A program made the translations under genes and the position numbers. From assembly GCF_000420345.1 (NCBI RefSeq), contig NZ_ATUT01000004.1, positions 44,684 through 108,683 of the forward strand: DNA of 64,000 nt, in the 5' to 3' direction. Below the pieces are notes generated by a model. The model searched no databases. It was not told the DNA's origin and saw only the letters and a program-made list of their open reading frames with translations. Positions 33,384 to 39,182 of this stretch are shown piece by piece. Source of the stretch: Faecalicoccus pleomorphus DSM 20574. GTDB lineage: Bacteria; Bacillota_I; Bacilli_A; Erysipelotrichales; Erysipelotrichaceae. Positions within the stretch are counted from its first letter, which is position 1. Each line of letters starts with the position of its first letter.

Positions 33384-33909
33384 AATAAATTGACTGCTTT
33401 ACTTCCTTTGTTTTTTCCTGTCCCAACAGCTTTTCAATAATCGCAAACGCAAATTCAATGCTGGCGGCTGCCGAGATTCCGGTAATCAAATTGCCATCTG
33501 TTACCGTATAAGCATATTGATACGTTCCACCAAAATCTTCATTCATACTCTGAAAACAAGTATAATTCTTTCCTTCTAAAAGGCCCAGTTTTCCCAAAAT
33601 CGTCGGTGCGGCACAGATAGCTGCCAAAACCTTGTCTGCCGCAAAAGTTTTTAACTGTTCACACACCTTCTCATTTTTTTCTATCTTTTGCCAATGTGGA
33701 CCACCTGGTAACACCAGACAGTCTGCCTGATCAAAATCATAAGAATCAAATGGGATCGCCGGAGAATACGTAACTCCAAAACGACCTGTTACTTCATTGC
33801 CTTCTATACAAACCAGATCGACATCGATTCCGGCTCTGCGCAATAACGCAATAGGACCCATGGCTTCTAATTCTTCAAAGCCATTATCCATGACAACACA
33901 TACTTTCAT
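33367..33909 (-). CDS. DJ-1/PfpI-family protein
   Basis: The 180-residue protein has the DJ-1/ThiJ fold: an acid residue in DNGFEELEAMGP (about residue 15), LVLPGGPHWQ, and the nucleophile-elbow cysteine in LAAICAAPTILGKLGLL (about residue 101), the pattern of the YajL/DJ-1 group. Members act as glyoxalases, deglycases or oxidation sensors. The frame is open 42 codons further, but GAGGTGATTACG precedes the ATG at 33909. Its end overlaps the ligase fusion downstream, so the two are translationally coupled. This suggests both deal with thiols or reactive carbonyls (inference). The promoter is at 33928-33956. Confidence 0.9.
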   Translation of the reverse strand: MKVCVVMDNGFEELEAMGPIALLRRAGIDVDLVCIEGNEVTGRFGVTYSPAIPFDSYDFDQADCLVLPGGPHWQKIEKNEKVCEQLKTFAADKVLAAICAAPTILGKLGLLEGKNYTCFQSMNEDFGGTYQYAYTVTDGNLITGISAAASIEFAFAIIEKLLGQEKTKEVKQSIYYDAVH

Positions 33910-33927
33910 CGTAATCACCTCAGGTAA

Positions 33928-33956
33928 AGTATATAACGAAGACTTCTTATAGACAA
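33928..33956 (-). promoter_or_regulatory. Promoter of the DJ-1/ligase operon
   Basis: On the minus strand TTGTCT, a 17-base spacer and TATACT. It is divergent from the extended -10 box TGA-TACAAT that serves the SIS gene. Confidence 0.65.
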
Positions 33957-34021
33957 TTTGTTTGAACAGATTTCCATATCCGCAAGAAAATGATACAATA
34001 AAGAAAACCGAGGTACTCTGT

Positions 34022-34783
34022 ATGGATTTTGCCAAACGATATTATGAATTTTTAGAACAAACGCTGCGAAATGTGTATCAATCCAATAAAGAGCACATTC
34101 AAGAAGCAGCCGATCTTCTTTATCAGACACAATGTAACAACCATACGATTTATACTTTTGGCACAGGTCATTCCCATATGATCGGACAAGACCTTTATGC
34201 GCGCGCCGGTGGTTATGCCAAGATCTATCCGATTGATGAAATCGAACTGAGTCTTGCGACACATCCGACAAAAAGCACGCAAATCGAGCGTATGGCTGAA
34301 TATGCCAATGTGTTGGAGCACTTATATGATGTACGATACGGCGATGTCGTAATCGTAACCAGTAACTCCGGAAGAAATGCCTTAGTAATCGAATATGTTT
34401 TACGACTGCGTAAAAAAGGTGTAAAGATCATTGCGATTACCTCGCTGAAACATTCTCAAAACACAGAAAGCCGACATAAAAGTAAAAAACGCTTGTTTGA
34501 GCTGGCCGATATCGTTTTAGATAATCAAGCTCCGTTAGGAGATGCCGGCGTAGCCATTGACGAAAACATAACTATGGGACCGGTCAGTACGATCACAGGT
34601 TGTTTTTTAAGCCAGTGTATGATAGGAAGCATGGTAGAAAAACTAAAGGAAAATGGTATGGATGCACCTGTATTTCGCTCCAGTAACACAGATGGTGCAG
34701 ATGCATATAATCAGGCTTTATTTGATACCTACATTTTAAAGAAAGGAAATGAATATGAATCGCTTAATGAATCCCAATTCTAA
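34022..34783 (+). CDS. SIS-domain sugar-phosphate-binding protein
   Basis: This 253-residue protein has a single SIS domain: IYTFGTGHSHMIGQDLYARA (about residues 42-61) and VVIVTSNSGRNALVIEYVLRL (about residues 108-128), the phosphosugar-binding signature. It matches the UPF0309 group of SIS proteins. Such proteins isomerise or sense phosphorylated amino sugars such as N-acetylmuramate 6-phosphate or N-acetylglucosamine 6-phosphate. No kinase, PTS or RpiR regulator is adjacent, so the substrate is open. The ATG at 34022 follows GAGGTACTCTGT. The end overlaps the DUF308 gene by 29 bases. Confidence 0.88.
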   Translation: MDFAKRYYEFLEQTLRNVYQSNKEHIQEAADLLYQTQCNNHTIYTFGTGHSHMIGQDLYARAGGYAKIYPIDEIELSLATHPTKSTQIERMAEYANVLEHLYDVRYGDVVIVTSNSGRNALVIEYVLRLRKKGVKIIAITSLKHSQNTESRHKSKKRLFELADIVLDNQAPLGDAGVAIDENITMGPVSTITGCFLSQCMIGSMVEKLKENGMDAPVFRSSNTDGADAYNQALFDTYILKKGNEYESLNESQF

Positions 34784-35321
34784 AGAAGTCAGAATCATGG
34801 CCTTGGTTTATATTATTGCCGGAATTCTGCTCTTTATCTTAAATAATGACTTTTTAATGATTGCGGTGCGCATATTTGGTGTAATCTTGATCGCAATTGG
34901 TGGCACTTTATTATATACTTATTTCGGAAAACGTCTATCTGTTGACGCCAGCCCCTTGTTTGCCGGACTGCCCAGTGTTCTGATTGGGATCTTGATGATC
35001 GCATCTCCGGAATCCATCATTTCGATTCTACCAATCCTGGCTGGAATTCTGTTGATCATCAACTCCATCATCCAACTCCAAAAAGCATTTCTTTTACGAG
35101 ACTATGGATTTGACAACTGGAAGATTACGGCAGGTATTGCGGTATTTGCTTTAATCGTAGGCGTTATCTTATGGCTTCGTCCATTACAGTCGGTTGCATT
35201 CATTTTACAGATCATCGGCTGTGCACTGATTTTTGAAGGTGCCATGTTATTTGGCTTTGATCACACGGTAAGAAAGTACAAAAAACGATTTGAAAAGGAA
35301 CAGAACGATTTTTTTAACTAA
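34755..35321 (+). CDS. DUF308 (HdeD-like) membrane protein
   Basis: This 188-residue protein has six hydrophobic segments in pairs (ALVYIIAGILLFIL, MIAVRIFGVILIAIGG, VLIGILMIASPESIISILPI, AGILLIINSI, GIAVFALIVGVILWL, VAFILQIIGCALIFEG), the repeated pattern of the HdeD/DUF308 family. The family is linked to acid resistance in enterobacteria only; here the role is unknown. Its start lies inside the SIS gene. Of two close ATGs (34749 and 34755), the second has better spacing from GAAAGG. The two genes are probably co-transcribed, with no clear terminator after this one. Confidence 0.85.
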   Translation: MNRLMNPNSKEVRIMALVYIIAGILLFILNNDFLMIAVRIFGVILIAIGGTLLYTYFGKRLSVDASPLFAGLPSVLIGILMIASPESIISILPILAGILLIINSIIQLQKAFLLRDYGFDNWKITAGIAVFALIVGVILWLRPLQSVAFILQIIGCALIFEGAMLFGFDHTVRKYKKRFEKEQNDFFN

Positions 35322-35347
35322 AAATCTGTTCTTTTTCTCCATAGATA

Positions 35348-35376
35348 TTCAAAATTTAGGGAGAGGGGTGTAAAAT
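35348..35376 (+). promoter_or_regulatory. Promoter of the Rrf2 gene (leaderless)
   Basis: TTCAAA, a 17-base spacer and TAAAAT (35371-35376). The ATG lies 7 bases after the -10 box, at the expected transcription start. The purine-rich GGGAGAGGGG is inside the spacer, so it would not be in the mRNA. Confidence 0.6.
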
Positions 35377-35383
35377 ATAGATT

Positions 35384-35800
35384 ATGAAGATCTCAACTAA
35401 AGGAAGATACGCATTGCGTATGTTAATCGATTTAAACCGTTATCAGGGTGATGGATATGTATCCTTAAAAGACGTTGCCCAAAGAGAGAACATCTCAAAG
35501 AAATATTTGGAACAGATCGTACCAGTTTTGAATCGTTCTGGTATTCTGTGTGCAAACCGTGGTTATCAAGGCGGATATCGTTTAGCCAGTCCGGCAGATC
35601 AGATCAGTGTATATGATGTTTTAAAAGCAACGGAGGGGAGTTTAGCCTGTGTTGCCTGTCTGGAAGAACATGCCATGCCTTGCGAGCGAAGAGAGTTTTG
35701 TCCAACTTTACCAGTTTGGAAAAAGTTTGATGAACTTGTTAAAGACTATTTTTCCAAGATTACATTACAAGATATGATTCAACAACAAGGAGAAGAGTAA
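35384..35800 (+). CDS. Rrf2-family transcriptional regulator
   Basis: This 138-residue regulator starts with the family's signature MKISTKGRYALRMLIDL and a winged helix (SLKDVAQRENISKKYLEQIV, about residues 27-46; GYQGGYRLA, the wing). Four cysteines (C89, C92, C100, C106) stand in the region where IscR-type members ligate an iron-sulfur cluster, so redox or iron-sulfur sensing is plausible, though the spacing differs from IscR. CymR and NsrR are alternatives. No isc, suf or cysteine genes are next to it. It is apparently transcribed alone, with a near-leaderless mRNA, and has a terminator overlapping its stop. Confidence 0.93.
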   Translation: MKISTKGRYALRMLIDLNRYQGDGYVSLKDVAQRENISKKYLEQIVPVLNRSGILCANRGYQGGYRLASPADQISVYDVLKATEGSLACVACLEEHAMPCERREFCPTLPVWKKFDELVKDYFSKITLQDMIQQQGEE

Positions 35801-35815
35801 TCTTCTTCTTTTTTA
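35791..35815 (+). terminator. Terminator after the Rrf2 gene
   Basis: AGAAGA-GTAA-TCTTCT, the stop codon in the loop, then TCTTTTTTA. Confidence 0.78.
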
Positions 35816-35817
35816 CG

Positions 35818-35965
35818 CAAAAAGAAATCACCCTGCAGACGTACCACAAGGTGATTCATATCAAGATAAATGGGAATCCCAACTACATAGCCGCGAGGAA
35901 ACCAGTGGACAGTTCGTTCTATTCCTAACCCTTTTCGCGGTTTTCAACATAGGTATGTCTGCACA
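35818..35965. ncRNA. Long hairpin element, candidate structured RNA (strand unresolved)
   Basis: GCAGACGTACC (35835-35845) pairs with GGTATGTCTGC (35952-35962); inside, CCGCGA (35891-35896) pairs with TCGCGG (35935-35940), then AGGAA with TTCCT, making a rod of about 130 bases with a large asymmetric bulge. AATCACC/GGTGATT at 35826-35856 forms an alternative hairpin next to an A/T run that reads as a terminator on the minus strand. Near-pairs become G-U on the plus strand but A-C on the minus strand, which favours plus. A minus-strand reading frame across it looks protein-like but has no start. The family is unknown to me. Confidence 0.45.
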
Positions 35966-36062
35966 ACATTCATCCAAAATCGTTGATCAAATACACTTTC
36001 AAACAAAAAAAATCACAAGGAATATATCCTCTAAAATACAGATCGAATAATATAAGGAACAA

Positions 36063-36135
36063 AATCAATAAAAGGATTTTAACCTTTACCCTTACAGTCA
36101 TCAGCTGTACGCTCTCTCAATTGAGCTATATCGAT
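36063..36135 (-). pseudogene. Degenerate tRNA-like sequence (anticodon GAU position)
   Basis: On the minus strand all four arms pair: acceptor ATCGATA/TATTGAT (one G-U), D stem GCTC/GAGC, anticodon stem TACAG/CTGTA around CTGATGA, T stem AAAGG/CCTTT. The conserved loops are damaged: the D loop reads AATTGAGA without the G18-G19 pair, the T loop TTAAAAT lacks C56, the first base is A, the discriminator T, and no CCA follows. So the elbow contacts of a normal tRNA cannot form. It is either a tRNA-Ile pseudogene or a non-standard tRNA-like RNA. Confidence 0.55.
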
Positions 36136-36215
36136 TCATCGTGTTCATCATCTAAATGTAAGATTCCCTATACGGGAGAACGAAGTTTATGGTTTTCATG
36201 CAGCAGGAAGCTTTA

Positions 36216-36878
36216 TCAGTTGATCTCTACAAAAGTTGTCGCATTCGATACTTTGATCTTTGTATCCAGTTCATTCAAGATCGTTTCTCTTCTCTCATTC
36301 AGTTCGTTAATCTTTTTGCGCACATTTAACGGATCAATCAATTCCGTTGTATTCTCCTGTACATAGACATCAACAACCTTTAAAGGCGTTTCATCTTTTG
36401 TCTTTGTATCTTTTCCCAAAATGCTCAAGCGCATAGTTTCTGCCGTATTCTGTAAGCCCTTGTTTTTCTGTTCCATAACTCGTATTTTCTCATTGAGTTC
36501 CTCTTCTAATTTCATCATGAGGTTTCCTTCAAAATTAGAATCCGAATCGTAAGCATTACTACAGTTTAAACGACTGCGAAGGGCTAATGCATTCGCAATT
36601 GACATCGCTCCATAACTTGTTTCAATTATCGTTTCCGCATTGGAACGCAATATTGCCTGATCGACTTTATCATACCAGTGAATCAAATCAATGATTTGTT
36701 GATAAGAAGAACGTGCCTCTTTTTCAAATTCTTTCTGTGTTACTCTTCTTTCCATAACTTTTTCTTCATTATGTTTTTTCGTTTCTGTAAAACTGGCTTT
36801 ACGAATCTTATCACAAATCTTCTTTACCAAAAGATCTCGTTGATCTAAAGCCTGTGTCACTAACATTTTCTGTTCCAT
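36216..36878 (-). CDS. DIP1984-family protein
   Basis: This 220-residue all-helical protein matches the DIP1984 family in layout: MEQKMLVTQALDQRDLLVKK at the start, a middle ALALRSRLN..AYDSDS stretch, and ELNERRETILNELDTKIKVS near the end. The family has no established biochemical role; structures show helical bundles, and some members were once compared to septicolysin. Three ATGs follow GGAGGTC in a row; I choose the third (36878) by spacing. No signal peptide is visible. It stands alone on the minus strand between the toxin/antisense copy 2 and the RNA-like elements. Confidence 0.82.
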   Translation of the reverse strand: MEQKMLVTQALDQRDLLVKKICDKIRKASFTETKKHNEEKVMERRVTQKEFEKEARSSYQQIIDLIHWYDKVDQAILRSNAETIIETSYGAMSIANALALRSRLNCSNAYDSDSNFEGNLMMKLEEELNEKIRVMEQKNKGLQNTAETMRLSILGKDTKTKDETPLKVVDVYVQENTTELIDPLNVRKKINELNERRETILNELDTKIKVSNATTFVEIN

Positions 36879-37058
36879 CATCATGACCTCCATTTGTCAC
36901 GATTATAAACGATTATTTTAACTTTGTCATTGAACGCAAAATTCAATGAAGGCCCTTTACCTAAAGCAGATTTGACCTAGTTCGTCACATTCTTTATACT
37001 TTGTCTTAAACAAAGCAAATTAAGTTCAACCTAGCCATTTCACTAATACATATTTTAC

Positions 37059-37086
37059 TTGTATGTTTTAAATCGTATGTTATAAT
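37059..37086 (+). promoter_or_regulatory. Antisense RNA promoter, copy 2
   Basis: TTGTAT, a 16-base spacer and TATAAT with TGT before it (extended -10). Boxes and spacing equal those of copy 1. Confidence 0.8.
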
Positions 37087-37092
37087 GAACAT

Positions 37093-37177
37093 GTAAAAGG
37101 ACAGATCAACACGAGTCCTGGATTTATTGAATTCTTATAAGAAGGCTACAATTATCCAGAAGCAGGTAGCCTTTTTA
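37093..37177 (+). ncRNA. Putative antisense antitoxin RNA, copy 2
   Basis: The predicted transcript of about 85 bases begins near GTAAAAGGACAGATCAACACG and ends at GGCTAC-N16-GTAGCC followed by TTTTT, a good terminator. It is complementary to the 3' part of the toxin mRNA just beyond the stop codon. Its first bases repeat the toxin leader sequence rather than complement it. Confidence 0.65.
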
Positions 37178-37181
37178 TATG

Positions 37182-37268
37182 TCATTTACTACGATTGATT
37201 TCAATCAGAAGTATCACGACTATATGAAGCATCATTAACATTAGATACAATGTTTCAAATGATGTCAT
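37182..37268 (-). CDS. Putative type I toxin peptide, copy 2 (28 residues)
   Basis: The reading frame encodes 28 residues: MTSFETLYLM at the start, a hydrophobic core LMMLHIVVILLI, and a basic end EINRSK. Length, hydrophobic position and the Y/F-E pattern near the N-terminus match copy 1 although few residues are identical, so the peptide is conserved in type more than in sequence. GAGGTGAGCGCT precedes the ATG. The upstream hairpin GGCC-N10-GGCC and the CCTGGTC-GCTA-GACCGGG leader hairpin are both kept. It is likely a membrane-active toxin silenced by the opposing RNA (inference from layout). Confidence 0.75.
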   Translation of the reverse strand: MTSFETLYLMLMMLHIVVILLIEINRSK

Positions 37269-37373
37269 AGCGCTCACCTCATTTCGGCCGCTAAAATCAG
37301 GCCATCTATGTTAACGAGGTTTAACGCTTCCCCGGTCTAGCGACCAGGACTACCTGTGTTGATCTGTCCAGAT
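37269..37373 (-). promoter_or_regulatory. Structured leader of toxin mRNA, copy 2
   Basis: The leader starts with GGACAGATCAACAC and contains the same GGTAGTCCTGGTCGCTAGA-type hairpin and AAGCGTTAAACCTCGTTA as copy 1. Its first 14 bases are perfectly complementary to the far end of the locus (37092-37105 plus strand). Conservation of non-coding DNA is higher than that of the peptide. Confidence 0.6.
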
Positions 37374-37375
37374 TT

Positions 37376-37404
37376 ATTTTAACATATATCCTATATGTAA
37401 ACTA
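37376..37404 (-). promoter_or_regulatory. Putative toxin-mRNA promoter, copy 2
   Basis: On the minus strand TAGTTT, a 17-base spacer and TAAAAT with TGT in front (extended -10). It lines up base for base with the copy 1 promoter. Confidence 0.5.
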
Positions 37405-37416
37405 TGAGCCTACAAA

Positions 37417-37453
37417 AAGACCTTGTTCATCCTAAAAAGATCAACAAGGTCTT
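37417..37453 (-). terminator. Terminator after namA
   Basis: AAGACCTTGTT and AACAAGGTCTT form a perfect 11-bp stem, followed on the minus strand by TTTTTG. It insulates namA from toxin copy 2. Confidence 0.85.
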
Positions 37454-37473
37454 GTGTTTTTCAAAGTAAATAA

Positions 37474-38511
37474 TTAATCCAACTGCCCTCTTTGATATGA
37501 GTTGTTATAGATCGCAAAGTTTTTATCATGTAGCATCTTTGCCGCATCTACGACCCAATTACTATTACGAATCAGAGCGCGACCAACTTCAATCAAATCT
37601 GCCTGATCACTTTGTAGAATATATTCTGCCAAAGCCGGTTCATGAATCAGTCCTACTGCTGTTACCGGAATGGAGACTGCTTCTTTCATTTTTTGTGTAT
37701 AAGCCACTTGATAGCCCGCAAAAATTGGAATATTTGGTGTCGTATCTAACAAACCACCGGTAGATACATCAATACAGTCGATACCGTCTTCTTCCAGCCA
37801 TTTTCCAATCTGTTGATACTCTTCAATCGTATTTTGCTGGCCGGTTTGATCATAGGCAGTCAAAGACAAACGCATCCATACCGGGCCACCAAAAGCTTCT
37901 TTTACATCCGGAAGCATTTCCTTTACAAATCGATAACGATTTTCTAGAGACCCTCCATATTCATCTTCTCTTTGATTGGTCAGCGGTTCTAAAAATTCAT
38001 TGATCAAATAGCCATGCGCACCATGCAACTCGATCATATCGAATCCAGCCTGTTTAGCCCGAGCGGCTGCCTGCACAAAAGCCTGCTGTGTTGTTTTAAT
38101 ATCCGTTAACATCATAGCTTCCGGCATGCCGTACTCTTCATTATACGCAATAGCACTTGGCGCCAGCTTCACTTTGGCATCCTGAGCCTTGCGGCCACCA
38201 TGTCCCAGCTGAATACCAATTTGTGAGCCTAAGGCATGCACCGCATCCACCAAACGTTTTAATCCTGGTATATGATCATCACTCCAGATACCTAAATCTT
38301 GATCGGTCAAACGCCCATCCGGCTGTACAGCCGTAGCTTCTACTATGATTAACCCCACTTGTCCGATTGCTCTGGCTCCATAGTGTGCCAAATGAAAATC
38401 CGTGACCTTTCCATCTTTATTCTTTACTTCATACATGCACATGGGCGGCATGACAACTCTATTCTTTAAGGACAACCCGGCAATCTGTACCGGTGTTAAT
38501 AATTTTGACAT
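37474..38511 (-). CDS. namA: NADPH dehydrogenase NamA (old yellow enzyme, YqjM-like)
   Basis: This 345-residue FMN enzyme reduces activated double bonds with NADPH. It starts with LLTPVQIAGLSLKNRVVMPP, has the YqjM-type cysteine in PPMCMYEV (about residue 25) that tunes flavin potential, the substrate-binding ELHGAHGYLINEFLEPLTN (about residues 165-183) and a C-terminal ADLIEVGRALIRNSNWV. Length and the Cys-Met start motif fit the thermophilic-like YqjM class. Role: probably detoxification of electrophilic enones. SD AAAGGAGG precedes the ATG; the promoter is TTGCAT-17-TATAAT at 38533-38561, back to back with the GNAT promoter. Confidence 0.92.
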   Translation of the reverse strand: MSKLLTPVQIAGLSLKNRVVMPPMCMYEVKNKDGKVTDFHLAHYGARAIGQVGLIIVEATAVQPDGRLTDQDLGIWSDDHIPGLKRLVDAVHALGSQIGIQLGHGGRKAQDAKVKLAPSAIAYNEEYGMPEAMMLTDIKTTQQAFVQAAARAKQAGFDMIELHGAHGYLINEFLEPLTNQREDEYGGSLENRYRFVKEMLPDVKEAFGGPVWMRLSLTAYDQTGQQNTIEEYQQIGKWLEEDGIDCIDVSTGGLLDTTPNIPIFAGYQVAYTQKMKEAVSIPVTAVGLIHEPALAEYILQSDQADLIEVGRALIRNSNWVVDAAKMLHDKNFAIYNNSYQRGQLD

Positions 38512-38532
38512 ATCGAAACCTCCTTTGACTTG

Positions 38533-38561
38533 ATTATAGGTTTTCGCAGTTTGACATGCAA
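38533..38561 (-). promoter_or_regulatory. Promoter of namA
   Basis: On the minus strand TTGCAT, a 17-base spacer and a consensus TATAAT, 22 bases before the start codon. Confidence 0.75.
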
Positions 38562-38571
38562 TTCATGTGCT

Positions 38572-38600
38572 TTGAACTCCCCTATCAAACATGGTAAAAT
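38572..38600 (+). promoter_or_regulatory. Promoter of the GNAT gene (leaderless)
   Basis: TTGAAC (38572-38577), a 17-base spacer and TAAAAT (38595-38600) with TGG in front. The ATG is 6 bases after the -10 box, exactly where transcription should begin. Confidence 0.7.
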
Positions 38601-38606
38601 AAGCCC

Positions 38607-39143
38607 ATGAAGCTATATTTTATAGAAACAAAAAACACCGATCCACGTCTTCGTGCACTCTATCAAAAGGCTTTCCCTGAAAAGGAAAGAATTCCCTTTT
38701 ATGAACTGGATATTTTGCCCGGAAGTCATTTCTATGGTGTGTATAAAGATCCTCATGCTAATGAATTTGTCGGGCTTTTAGATATACTGGATTATAAACA
38801 GATTTGTCAGGTGCGTTATCTTGCCACCGAAGAAAGCTGCCGTGGCCAGGGAATCGGCTCTAAGATCTTGGACTGGATCAAAGAAAACCGAAAAGACTCT
38901 GTCATTGTGATCGATGTTGAATCAGATCGTGTACCTTGTGACAATTTAGATCAAAGAATCTCACGTAAACAGTTTTATTATCGCAATGGATTTTGTGCCA
39001 GTGAAGATAGCTATCAATGGCATGGCGATGCCTTTGATCTTTTAACCGCAAACGGTACATTGAAAAAAGGCGAATATGTACAGCTTTGGAAAGAACTTTT
39101 TGTGCTATTAAAAGAAAGACAATCTGCCCAAAACTACCTTTGA
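38607..39143 (+). CDS. GNAT-family N-acetyltransferase
   Basis: The 178-residue protein has a GNAT fold with the acetyl-CoA-binding loop CRGQGIGSKILDWI (about residues 77-90, R/QxxGxG/A) after strand QVRYLATEE, and the later strand VIVIDVESD with NGFCASEDSYQWHG, typical of substrate-side residues. The acceptor substrate is unknown. The start has no Shine-Dalgarno sequence and falls at the predicted transcription start of a good promoter, so translation is probably from a leaderless mRNA. It lies 39 bases upstream of glnS, which has its own ribosome-binding site and may be co-transcribed. Confidence 0.87.
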   Translation: MKLYFIETKNTDPRLRALYQKAFPEKERIPFYELDILPGSHFYGVYKDPHANEFVGLLDILDYKQICQVRYLATEESCRGQGIGSKILDWIKENRKDSVIVIDVESDRVPCDNLDQRISRKQFYYRNGFCASEDSYQWHGDAFDLLTANGTLKKGEYVQLWKELFVLLKERQSAQNYL

Positions 39144-39182
39144 TATGATATACTTGGAAAGAATGTGAAAGGATGTTCAACG

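Noticed and set aside
35777..35940. A minus-strand frame through the long hairpin element with protein-like sequence (WFPRGYVVGIPIYLD).
   Set aside because: No start codon or ribosome-binding site at its beginning; it runs into the end of rrf2. The pairing pattern explains the sequence better as RNA or a palindrome.
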